Part shown: positions 1 to 10,454 of the stretch, in pieces
Layout of the letters: every line of letters starts with the position of its first letter
How positions within the stretch are numbered: the stretch's first letter is position 1
Made by a program: the position numbers and the translations under genes
DNA from: Rhodocollybia butyracea
Lineage: Eukaryota > Basidiomycota > Agaricomycetes > Agaricales > Omphalotaceae
Length of the DNA stretch: 64,000 nucleotides
NCBI GenBank assembly: GCA_015501585.1
Contig: JADNRY010000180.1
Location: 1-64,000 of the forward strand
Reading direction: 5' to 3'
The notes under the pieces: generated by a model
What the model was told of the DNA's origin: nothing
Databases searched by the model: none
What the model saw: the letters and a program-made list of their open reading frames with translations, nothing else

Positions 1-1617
1 ACAATCTTGTGGAGATTGAGCACCTCCTGCTGTAACACTTCAGCTTCATTGTATCTGCCTAGATGGTGATATGTCATAGCAAGTTGGGACATGCAAAACA
101 AAGTCTTAGGATGTTGTTCTCCATGCAAAGTCTTGCTGAGTTGGAGCAGATTTTTCCTCAGTACTTCCGCTGTACGGTATCTCCCCATAAAAGAATCAAT
201 AGTAGCAAGATTAACCATTGATTCCAATGTGCGAGAATGCTGTTCTCCATGAACAGCTCTGCGGATTTGGAGTGCCTCCTTTCCCAAGATTTCAGCTTCT
301 TTGTATCTTCCTAGTGAAGCATATGTGCATGCCAAATTAGACATCACCGTCAATGTTCTAGGATGTTGTTCTCCAAGAACAGTCCTATAGAGTGGGAGCA
401 ACTCCTTCTGTAAAACCTCAGCTTCATTATATCTGCCCAAATGATCATACGTGACTGCAAGGTTGGACATGGTAGCAAAAGTTGCAATATTCTCCTTTCC
501 AAAGCTCCTCTTGGCAACCTCTACAACATGTTCCTGTAATTTTGCTGCAGTATGCCAAATGCCTTCTTGAAAGAAAACCCAGGCCAGTTTTTAGGCAATC
601 AACACTGAGGGAAAACCGGTTGTTTCATCATACAGGTGGTCTGCATGTGCCAAGAGCTGGCGTTGAAGCTGATAATCCTCACTTGATTCTGCAACTCCTG
701 GTGTTACATCAGCCAACAAGAGCATACCCACATAATCTAAATTGTCCTCGCCAACAATCTCCTGTGCACAGTGGTGAATAACAGGATGAAAAGAAATTGA
801 ATGATCATCTGCACTATAACTTGCCAATGACATCTTAGCAAGCTCATCTACACTGTCATTCACATCAAGTTCATCTGAGAACTTGGTCAAAAAGGAGGTC
901 AGCTTCTTTGCAGTCGACTTCACTACTCCTTCTTCGCCAGCGGGATCTCCACATCCTCCAGAGTAAAAGACATTCCCCGATAAAATATCTCAATAGGAAT
1001 GGCAAAGTGATGAAACAAGGAGCACATTTTCATGAAAGACTTTGTGGTTCCAGACAGAAAATCAAAAGAGAGTTGGAATGCAATGAAAATTGTGCTGTCA
1101 TACCTGTCCATAGTGTTTAATTTGAAGTTGAGCAGTGCATCATGCTTTTGATTAAAGACCTTCAAATAGTCTTTAAGCTGACAAGTAGGATGTTGCCAGA
1201 CATAAGTCCCAGCAGTTGCAATCGCTAGGGCCTGACAGCCCAAAGCATGCACTATGGCCAAGTGGGTTTCCTCTGAATCTTCCTGATGGGCAGACTTAAG
1301 AAGAAGCTCAATAGCTTCATCCACAATGAGGTCAGGGATATCAGGGAAGGGATGATCAAGAGATGAAAGCTGGTGAACTTCTTTATCCCGGGTTGTGATG
1401 AGAACATTACCATGATTGCATCGTGGTATATATTTGGCAAGATCCACACCATGATCTGCATTGTCAAATATTAGCAGCCATTCCTTTTCTATGTTTGCCA
1501 AGAAGTGGAGGACATCCTCAACCTCATTGCCAAACATTAGCAGCATCTCCAAGAGTTTTGAAGTGGGAGATGAGCCTTGTCTCAGATGATGCATCAAAGG
1601 CCCAGTGATGTGAAAAC

Positions 1618-3653
1618 CTAAGAATCAAGAAATGGGCTTAGGAGTGACATCAGCAAAAGGGTAGGTCAACCGTATGTGGTGACAGGGGAAAACGAGGTCA
1701 TACAAGCTGTGCACAGCTTGCAAGGTCGGCATACCTTGTATGCGCTTGTTTTTACTGAATGGTCACAAGCGCTTACAAGGTACGCAAGATTACAAGGTAA
1801 TACAAGCCCTAACAAGCCCTACAGCCATTACAAGGCATAACGAGGCCTATTTATCATACTTATCCCGAGCAATTTATGGGCACCGGCAGTAGTTTTCGAG
1901 ACACCAATATATTTGAAATAATGATTACAACCATGAGTGAGTAACAAGCAAAATTACAACAGTAAGCAACGAGCAAAGAATACAACAAAAGTCAATGGAT
2001 CCGTGAGAGCGAAAAATGCAAGTATGATGAGAGCAAGAAGTCCGATGCAATACGATACGAAGGTGGGATACGACATGTATGTGGTAGAGAGAAATGTGAG
2101 CATGAGGCCGAAAGGAGCTAAGTTGGGGATCAGAGCAGCGTCATCCGTGGGTGCTAAATGTTGGATCTGCCATGCTTTATGTGCTGTGCAAACAATTGAT
2201 ATAGTTGAAGGAGGAGCGTTGGAGCTGTTCCAAGTGATGAGTGCTTTAACGACAGCGCTATCTTGCCGCCGTGAAGATGTCCGAATACCTTCCTAAAAGT
2301 ACTAGTGTAAGAGAGAGTAAGACGATAGGAAACAAGGACGTACTTGTTCCAGCCCTTATCGAATGGACGACTCTTTCATCATTGGGTCATCTTCAAAATA
2401 ATCCATCATTTCCAACTAGAATTCCGCGTTGTCGAAGTCGCCGTTGTTGAAACGCCGTGCTGGCACCAAAGAAAATAGAGTTGAAAACCTGTTGAAGATT
2501 AGTTGAGTGAAATGATGAGTGAAAAGACGAATCACCCGGTATGGTATGTAGCCTCAGAAAAGACTACGCTCTGTGTTCTTGGGTCATACGTATGTACGTA
2601 TCGGTGTTGTAGAGGAATGTTGGCCCTATAGTGGCGGAATTTCGTCGTTTTTGGAGAGAGTCTATAACAAAAAACTCAGCATATATGCGATGAGATTTCC
2701 TAGAAAATGAGAAAACTCCGGTCAACAGTTCGTTAGCCTTGTCTTTCTTCCAATCCAACTCTTCTTTGGAGACTTGACGGCGCTTTCAAAGTTTCATGGA
2801 GGCAAAGATTGAGCGTTGGGGCCAGAAGACTTTGAAGGAGGTTTTTTGCCCATGATGGAGGAAATAACGAAAGAGAGAAGAGAGACTAGTCCTGACTAGT
2901 CGCGTCGCATCATAGATCAGGTGACCTTGACTTTGATCCGATTTCGATTTCGATCGAAAGTTTAGAGTGCTTATCACTCAGCTTTATCCTGGTTCTCATT
3001 GTTTCACATTCAAAATTTTGAAGCTCTCACTACCCTCTGGACAAGTTGGTCTTGTACCGCTTGATCAAGTCGCTCTTTGCACTGCTTTATTTGTAGCTCG
3101 TCTTTGCACGACTACACTTGGACTTTGAAGTTTGGATACTTAACTCGATAAAATTATGACCAACAAAACACCATGCAAGCTTAAAAGCGGCATGGAAATA
3201 AATGAAAGTAGGGCAAATCGCGCAAGTATTGCCCACCACCCAATACTCGCGCGCTTGTACTGTCTTATTTACAATGTAAGACGATTTGTTGCCCGTTTCC
3301 GCTTGTACAGTCTTATTTACGCATGTAAGAATATTTGTTGCCCGCTTCCGCTTGTACAGTCTTGTTTATGCATGTAAGAATATTCGTTGCCTGTTTCTGC
3401 TTGTACGGTCCTGTTTAAGCATGTAAGAATCCTGCAGCTTGTAATATTTTTGCAGCTTGTAAGGCCTCGTTTACCCCTGTAATAATACCTTAGCTTGTTA
3501 TGGCTTGTAATCCCTTCGCACCTTGTATGACCTTGTTTGAGCCTGTAAGAATCCCACCTGGGCTTGTAATGCCTTGTAGTATTCTTACTTCTTACATGGC
3601 CACAAAAGTTTCTGACATTTTTGCTGATGGACCCCAGTATTCATTGTACATAC
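1618..3653 (-). other. 2,036-bp intron of the NB-ARC/TPR pseudogene, enlarged by an insertion
   Basis: The donor GTATGT at 3653 and the acceptor TTCTTAG ending at 1618 join two exons in frame (AAG AG|G TTT) and restore a canonical NB-ARC stretch, so the boundaries are well supported. Neighbouring introns in the window are 44-70 bp, so about 1.9 kb is foreign. No convincing coding sequence was seen in it. The open stretch at 1937-2296 has no recognisable domain. Confidence 0.8.
1681..3481. mobile_element. Non-autonomous DNA element with subterminal inverted repeats, inside the NB-ARC intron
   Basis: The 29 bases at 1681-1709 match the reverse complement of 3453-3481 at 25 positions. Outside and inside these, the left side (1682-1850) carries many TACAAG/TTACAAGG motifs and the right side (3240-3590) many CTTGTA motifs, i.e. 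the same hexamer array in opposite orientation. The right array also holds a roughly 60-bp imperfect tandem repeat (GCTTGTACAGTCTTATTTAC and variants, followed by GTAAGAATAT). Such arrays are typical of subterminal transposase-binding sites. Exact ends and target-site duplication were not resolved; the arrays extend to about 3590. Confidence 0.55.
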
Positions 3654-4206
3654 CTCTTGCCATGATCATAAACAAACTTCCGAGCAACTTGTGTTTTTCC
3701 AGTACCGCCCATGGCCACAAGTGAAACAATGTGTTGCCGGTAGGCAAATGCCTTCCTAACACCTTCAAAGAGCTCCCTGTACATCCGTTTATTCATGGAT
3801 GCAGATAGTTTAAAGATACTTCCTGCACTTGATGCAAAAAGCGAGACCTCACTGTTGGTGCTCAGAATGAGAACGTGGGTGTGCAGGGAGTAAGGAATAC
3901 AGCTTTCAAAATCAATGGAGGGATCCGCGTTTTGCAGAATAAGAAGGGTTTTAGTGGAAGTGCCTTCAGTTCTTGAATTCCGCAACCCCCATCTCGAGAC
4001 CATCTTCAGAGCTTGCATCCCACACAATAAAAGAGAACCTGAAAAATATCATCGCCAATTTCAGTCAGGAAGTGGACGAAAACATACTCTGACCATGTCT
4101 TGACTCTAGAAACTATATCATCCATCATGTCAGCCTCTTCGCAGGTAATAGAGACAACATGGTGGCTTTTGGACATTTGATTCATTATTGGAAAACAACA
4201 GTTCAA

Positions 4207-5970
4207 ATGAAAGGATCAAGTTTACACGTATCGCCTCCACCAGTGCTTGCATCTCGTCCGGTACAGTCCCTTCGACGCTTTGAGAATAATGGTATGGGTC
4301 GTCCTCGACTACGCCAGTCTTCTCACCCGTCATCAAGTAAATTCGTATTCGCGCTCTGGAATGGCACTAGAACAAGAAATGACTTTCAAGCAAAGTAGGA
4401 GCTTCAGTCATTCCAACCCGTTCTGACAGCCCAAAACGACCTAATATTGGTTGGCGACATCGATGTCAAATCCGAGAACTGAGAACTAGGAGGTACCCCA
4501 GGCAGCAAGGGAATATTAATTTAGAAGTCAAATGGCCACGGGGTAAGGCGTAACACAGCCGAAAGCACGCCCAAAGGTCCCGGTACTGGGGAAGACTCTG
4601 TCAAGGGATCCGTAATGCTGCGGATTTGAGAGAAAGCAGATTGTCGCCATTGAGAAACTACGGGCCGGGCTCTTGAAATCAGACCGATACTGAGATCTGA
4701 GATTCGAGAACTGCTTGGGGATTTTCGCGCTACGTTACAGCGCCTAGGAAGAATCTAGCTTCAGAAAAGGAGATCTCGGCATTGGATTTCAACGACGTTA
4801 CCACTGGTTTGTTGTATAGTTTTCTCGTCAAAGTTGCTGACCGCCATGTACTCTCTGGCCCGAATGGAAATGTCGTTCTGATTCGTCTTTCTTCATGTCC
4901 CCTCCAACTTCGTTTGAGCCTCCCCCACAGAAGCGCAACGTAGGAACGACGTTATTCATCCGCTCCCCAATCCCAAAAATAGCGCAACAGAGATCCAGAG
5001 ACAGTGACTTTTTGGTGGAGATGGAGACGATATATTTGTAGTTTCGGGCGGCGCTGCATGCTTGGCCTGAAGTTCGAAGGTAGGGGTAATCCGTCAGCGC
5101 GTCAGCTTTCAAGCGCGTTTCCGAGTGAGCACGAGTTAAGAAATGTTGGATCAGAGGCTCAGGGAATCCAGAACGGAGGGAAGGTGAGTTAATAATGAGC
5201 CCATGTTTTTGTTCATTTGTGCAGTTTGCAATGTTCCCGGAGATTCTGGACACGTATTTCAACAGCCAAATAGACTCCACTGAAAGCTGAGCGCACACGC
5301 ACTACCACGTACCGTGCGTCGAACAATTTGCCAGCATTCATCGCAGTTGCTTTGTTCTGGATCTCAGAACAAGTTCAAATATTCGGCTACCAGAGCGCTC
5401 AATTGCAACCTCAATTACATTCCGCTGAGTCTTTCTTAATACATACCAATCCGAAGACTTGTGAATAGAGAGTGAGACGCAACAAGAGTATGAGCGCTAA
5501 GTTTAAGCGCTAAGCGCTTACACGCATCATCGGGATGGGCGGACCGAGAATTAGCCCTTCGAGCTTCGAGCTTGTCTTTTGTTCTATCTCGACGCGCCTG
5601 ATACACGATGTATATCTCTCAAGCTCTAGCGCTAATCTCTCCAGCTACGATGCGTGTGCCATGACTTGTTGGTCCAAAAGTCGGTCAAAGCAGATTTTTG
5701 ATCAATTCAACAGCTATCGGTTCTGTGGTCATTGGTCAAAGCAGCTCGGCTAATAGTCATTGTCCAGGCCTGTCCTTATAATGTTGCAGGCCAATGTTTA
5801 CTTTTTCATCGCTTCTTCTCGAGTGTTCATCGTTACCAGTACTAACGATTGCGAACGTCCTGAAATAAATCCATTGGCGAAATCTCAAATTAAATGTGGA
5901 CTTCACAGAGTAACAAGTGCGTTGTGCTTTTTCTGCTCCATTAATTCCGTGTACTCAATCTTTCAAACAG
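4207..5970. other. Intergenic region with an old segmental similarity
   Basis: No supportable gene was seen. The stretch around 4660-4800 is clearly similar to 13470-13590: both contain AGATCAGACCGA-like sequence, then TTACAGCGCCTA and AGAATCTAGCTT with matching spacing. It is probably an ancient duplication or repeat. The right part (5330-5970) may hold upstream exons or the promoter of the next gene, but no start could be chosen. Confidence 0.4.
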
Positions 5971-7531
5971 TTCTGGATCGAGCAGCAATGGCTTTGAAGC
6001 TTATACCAATGTAGATCCATGGGCTATATCCCGAACCACCCCTTCCGCATCAAACAGTGACACTCCTGCTTCATCGGTTCCAGCTACCCAACTCGAAACA
6101 CAGACCTACGCTGACCAAGCATCCTCGTCATCACATTCTGCATTCGCCGCTCACAGTCCATCAACGACTCGGACAGACTCATCGTCCTTTAACCCTCTAT
6201 CGCTTTTCGAGCGTCTGGGCTTGACAAACCTACATGACGAACAATCTCCGCCTTCATTCCAAGAGAAGAAACACTCGAACCACGGGGCTTCCGAATCGTC
6301 ATCCAACCTTGACTCAGATGGTTTTTCCTCCATCCCTTCCTCATACCAGCCTACGCCTCCGGATGCGCCGACCTCCTTCCCTCTTCCAAGCCAGAACCAT
6401 CATAGCGGTGGCGATTTTACTTCGCTACCCGAGCACCAAACCACAATTCACCCTCCAGCGCCATCGATATCTTCCCCATGGTGGAATCCTGGGCACGTCG
6501 GCCTTGGGCTCGGTATAGGACCTGGTCCGCAGAACCCTCAGCTTGTTCACCAAGCCCGCTTCTCTCCGAATCTAAATCCACACTTTTATCCATACGCTGG
6601 CATGGGAATAGGCCCAGACTCTCCCATCCTCCCAATGTTACAGTTCGCGCTTCAAGCCGGACCCGCCTGCTATCCCGCCGTCCACCGGTTGTTCACTGCA
6701 ACCGCTCAAGTTCACGCTGCCAACGCCGAGGTTCACGCCGCTGCCGCTGATATAATCGATATCGTAGCAGCCCAACAAACACAATACAGCACTCATAATC
6801 CTACTACGTCCGCGCCTGCATCTTCATCTTCGCAGCTACCCGAATACCGATCAGAGTCGTTCATGATCCCACCCTTAGACACTCAGTCGTTGTTTTGGGG
6901 TCTGGCGAATGGACAAGCCAAGGATGACTCGGTGAATTCGAGTACGAATTCCAATCCAGTTCCGAATCCGGCTCGGTTTTATCCAGCTACGCTTGGTGCA
7001 TCTGCTGGATGCGGTGTATCGATATCGAAAGGTACTGCTCATGTTCCTGTTCCTGGCCGTGACCGGGTGGGCGAGGCATCCGTTAATTCAGAAATTGGGA
7101 CGAATAATCAAGAACGTCGCTCGGTGAGTAACCCTTCCAAATCTCATTCAAGTTCATTGACTAATTATACCTCTCATATACAGCACATCGATACATCATA
7201 CGAAAATCTTCGTCTCGCCCAAGATCTGCACAACCAGAGGATATCTTCGTCGAGTCCACAGAATCCGCATTATTCGCGTCTTGACGAAGAATTATCTAGC
7301 TATAAGAGTCCGACCCCGCCTCCCGCATATAACGAATACGCGCAGCGCACTCGAGACTTGGGAAGTCGTGTTGCACACGACAAGCGCGAGTCACGGAGTT
7401 CGCGGCGTCCAAGTTATCTAGGCCCAAAATCGGCGAGACGGTCTCAGAATAGGCGTCGTCGACAAGCTGCTGCTAATGGCAAGATAAATCCAGTGCTAGC
7501 GGGTGGGGCTCGATCTGGGTTCGTGAACTAG
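5971..7531 (+). CDS. Ser/Pro-rich low-complexity protein with basic C-terminus (5' exon not resolved)
   Basis: The frame is open from a likely acceptor (TTTCAAACAG ending at 5970) to a TAG at 7529. It begins in-frame with GFEAYTNVDPWAISRTT, so at least one upstream exon is expected. The protein of more than 500 residues is dominated by Ser, Pro, Thr and Asn with a Gly/Pro-rich segment (about GHVGLGLGIGPGP) and a short Ala/His-rich helix (VHAANAEVHAAAADIID). It ends in an Arg-rich tail (SARRSQNRRRRQ) that could be a nuclear localisation signal. A perfect-looking 60-nt intron (7123-7182, GTGAGT...CTAATT...ACAG) is a multiple of three and stop-free, so it can be retained or removed without changing frame. 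No domain was recognised and function is unknown. Confidence 0.6.
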
Positions 7532-7709
7532 TTCATTCTTACACTTTTTTTTGGGTGGTTAGGTATATGGAACTGTATTTTGGGATTCTGTTGGTCATTG
7601 TATTATAGTGATAGTGTGCGTTTACCGTGTGTTGTTTGGAGGTTTGTATGCATTGATCAATGCGATTGTATCAAGTTTCTCTGTTGACTTTTTATCCGCA
7701 GAGAATCAA

Positions 7710-7963
7710 TCATACTCGCGCACCTAAACCGCTACCAAACACGAACCAATCTTCCTCCTCCTGTCCCAAAGCACTTCACTGTCGGCCACTCGTTTGAAAT
7801 ACACAATCTGGTGTTGAGAATACTAGGCCTTAACATCGACTCTCTAATCCCCCAAAACCGATCCTTAACATATACATATCCAACAGCATACTCATTCTTC
7901 CCCAAAACCGGATCCCACAACAACCGATTCATCACCTCCGCACTTGTACACGGCTTCCCCGGC
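7710..7963 (-). pseudogene. MJ1316 (DUF504) domain remnant, paralogue of the 31.1-34.8 kb gene
   Basis: The minus strand reads [19 protein letters not shown] and then DRFWGIRESML, nearly the same as the C-terminal MJ1316 domain of the gene at 31101-34800. The last exon follows, with a degraded HRIVYFKR region and a stop equivalent at 7710-7712. Everything upstream of the linker is missing. It is a truncated 3' copy without a start, so a relic. Confidence 0.8.
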
Positions 7964-8489
7964 GTGATCGCTCTATCCCGATCATGAATGACCGACCTAT
8001 GTACTAAACTGCCTTCATTACAAATGTCTGCAGAGATGAGGCTATGAACAGGGCTAAGTACTCGAGCAAATCCCCGAGGCGGCAGGTCTTATTCTCCTAT
8101 TCTCCTAGAAGCGGGAGTTCGCTGGTGCATTCTCCGATGCAAATGGTCCCTTTTTTTAGGAAAAGCCAGGTGTCGATGATCAGAGCAATTGGTGATCCCG
8201 ATAGTCGCGAGGCCTCATAAGGTCCGAGAAAGCATTATTGTTTTGAGCGATGTGAACGATGGGCGCTAACTTTAAGTGCTTATGCGATTGACAGTTTCAA
8301 TCTAGAAGCAAGAAGCAAGAATGTTGGTCACATTATACATACAAATTCAACGTGCAAAGGCGATGCTAGTACTTGCTCCATGCACGTGTTGCACTCCTTT
8401 TATCGTGTCTTTGACATCTCTGCTTTACCTCTGCATCCACTCAGATCGACCCCAGAAAAAATTCCTGATTCTTTCTTGGCGCGCTACTT
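7964..8489. other. Intergenic, no gene seen
   Basis: This separates the MJ1316 remnant from the next plus-strand gene. No repeats, RNA genes or conserved coding frame were recognised. The last 200 bases probably include the promoter of the downstream gene. Confidence 0.4.
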
Positions 8490-9334
8490 ATGCCCATCGG
8501 GATTATCAAATTCTTGGAAGGAAGGAAGGGAGGAAAGAAGCCCGAATCGAGAAAGGTGACTCCCGGGGCAACTTCTGTAAGCCGACTTCTGCTGTCGAGG
8601 GCATTTGTTATTTACAAATTCTTTCACGACCAGGATAACAATGTTAGGACCCCCTCGGACCGAATCTATCCAGGCTTGTCTCCAGCAACGCTAGTGCATG
8701 CGTCAATGCCAACACTCTTGTCTGTAACCCAAGCTGATAGTAAGTTATCCCATTCTTAGCCCTGCTGTTCTTACTTATTATCATTACAGCTGAAGAAGAT
8801 CGGCAATCTGAGCCTATAAACAATCTTGTAGTGAGTATTCCCACTCTCAGTCGTCAATCGCTGTATCGTATTGCCAATATTCAAATTCCATGATTGCCGC
8901 TACATAGGATAACAATACTACGTCGCCTCAGCCGCGTCCGATGCAAACTGCGTCAAATCAATTCTTCATGGGCTCACACGGCTTCACCATATACGGCAGT
9001 AATTTTACAAACATTGTTGGAAGTAAGTTATCATCTTATTCTTGCCCCCCAGATTGCTCCGATCTTCTCGTTTATTATTATTGCTGCAGCTGAAAGAGAT
9101 CGGGATTCTGATACGAGTGAGGTTTCTGTAGTGAGCACTACAACTTTCAAACATCCGCTGCAGATATTAAATGATATAAAAAGTACTCTAGAGATAAACT
9201 TCACACTTGGGGAGTTGTTCGCACAAGAAAACGCTGGACGTTTAACAGCGCAGTCACTGCGAAGAAAGAGGGATCTGGAGAGTCGATGCCTGTCTTCGTT
9301 CAGACATTCGAGGGCCCTGAAGCAAGACAAGTGA
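8490..9334 (+). CDS. Hypothetical five-exon protein with a duplicated exon
   Basis: Exons 8490-8739, 8790-8830, 8908-9022, 9090-9130 and 9164-9334 have GT..AG borders and consistent phases. They sum to 618 nt, giving an intact 205-residue protein. Exon 3 encodes QFFMGSHGFTIYGSNFTNIVG, a motif (SxGFTIxGxxFxNxxG) that I recognise from many agaricomycete STAND and related proteins. Exons 2 and 4 are both exactly 41 nt, have the same phase and start TEEDRQSE / TERDRDSD. The C-terminus is basic (SLRRKRDLESR). No catalytic domain is visible. The start at 8490 is the first ATG of the open frame; an earlier exon is possible. It lies upstream of the cyanovirin-N gene on the same strand and could be part of a longer gene. 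Confidence 0.55.
8740..9130 (+). repeat. Tandem exon+intron duplication
   Basis: Two units each consist of an intron starting GTAAGTTATC and ending CAG, followed by a 41-nt exon starting CTGAA(G/A)(A/G)AGATCGG and ending GTA before GTGAG. The phases are identical, so the duplication preserves the frame. Confidence 0.65.
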
Positions 9335-10454
9335 GCTATAAACACCATCTTCCAGTCAAGATCCTTCTTTGTTGATACTTGTGATTGTACTAGCTGTTCA
9401 GAAACACCCTTGAATTTTCAAGGAGACTAGTGTGTGTAACCGCTGCGGATTAGTTGCCTTGTAACTTCTCAAGTTTCTCCGGATGGCAGAAATGGCCATC
9501 ACCTTAATATCATAGGAATATCCCCCTCCTCAAACTCCAATACCAAAACTGATGCACATTATATTGTCTATGAAAGAGGTATGTCTGTTCACAAATGTTC
9601 TCACCTCATTTCGGCTTGCAAACACACATCCAGCGCATAGTAAAGACACTCGTCGCCTGCTTGCAGCAGCATTAAGGGAAGGAGAGAAAGAAACCACCAC
9701 TGTGGGTCTGAGAACAGTGAGCACTAAACCGATGTTCAACTTGTGATATTGACTGAAAAACCTCTTTAGGTTCAAGGCATTGCGGTACGTCCCTCTAGCT
9801 ATAATGAGATAGTCCAGTTTTTGAACTTGAACTCTGAGATAGTCGGCACTTGCCCACTTGTCCAAAATAGCGTCAGACCTTCCACTTACACAAATTGAAC
9901 TTGAAGTAAGTCCCTAGCCTCTCGGCCGTTACTCTGCTCATTGAAAGCCATGCTATCAGAACTTTGACGTCTTCTCAGATGAATTGGGGCGCACTGTGCT
10001 TTGCTATACGCCCAATATTAATGGGTTTGAACGCCCTCATGGCTCTGCAGGTCATGACTCGGAAATCACTCTGTGTAATTTGCTTATAAAGAAGGTCAGG
10101 ATCTAATTCATTGTTGTTGCCAGTTGGTTGGTTGCCTGATAAATCTATAATCTTCAGATTTTTACTGAGGCAAATCATACAGTCTGGAGTGAGCGATTTT
10201 GCTTTCAAAGGCTTACAAAACAGCTGATCACATTAATCTCCCTTTTTCCAGGAGAAAAACTTGACCGATATGCTTCGGAGTCAGCGACCACTGATATTGA
10301 TTTTGTTCCAAACAACCCGGGTAATGACAATGAAGAGAACCGCAATCAGAGTCAAGGTTCTGCTGCTGGAGTGTCCCCTTAAGCATCAGAAAATGACCAA
10401 GAATCTTCAAGCCAGCCTCGACGTGAGCTCGTATGGAAGTCCCTCGAGTCTAAC
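9335..10454. other. Stretch with coding-like blocks, possible 5' exons of the cyanovirin-N gene
   Basis: A block at about 9980-10094 reads DELGRTVLCYTPNINGFERP in one frame and ends at a GTCAGG donor. A second block from an acceptor at 10253 reads EKLDRYASESATTDIDFVPN and runs in frame with the downstream gene, except for a TAA at 10380-10382. These look like exons of an ancestral longer protein. The stop means either the present start is 10455 or the long form is dead. Confidence 0.4.

Larger units (their letters stand above)
1..4206 (-). pseudogene. NB-ARC/TPR STAND (NLR-like) protein, broken, 3' end outside window
   Basis: Reading the minus strand, the exon at 4027-3654 contains a Walker A loop (VAMGGTGKTQVARKF). 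It splices at GTATGT (3653) to an acceptor at 1618, where the frame continues KRFSHHWAFDASSETRL, the usual NB-ARC sequence after the P-loop. Walker B (EWLLIFDNAD) and the RNBS-B-like NVLITTRDKEV follow near 1400-1500, then a winged-helix-like part to about 600. From about 560 to 1 run at least four kinesin-light-chain-type TPRs (MSNLAVTYDHLGRYNEAE and variants, each followed by a LGEQHP-like turn). Lesions seen: frame changes near 1525 and near 915, and an in-frame TAA at 591-593 between SVLIA and KLAWVFFQ. The family acts as cytosolic STAND sensors, often linked to self/non-self recognition. The 5' end is uncertain; 4006-4206 is open but not recognised. Confidence 0.85.

Noticed and set aside
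1937..2296. 119-residue open frame inside the NLR intron as a transposase or gene
   Set aside because: No domain or catalytic motif. It is basic low-complexity sequence and lies in non-coding element DNA.
3240..3600. Repeat array as a CRISPR-like or minisatellite locus
   Set aside because: The units are imperfect, unspaced and mirrored at the other element end, and the context is eukaryotic.
6234..6750. Overlapping open frames on both strands of the Ser/Pro-rich gene
   Set aside because: They are frame shadows of a GC- and codon-biased coding region; the long frame 5971-7531 explains them.
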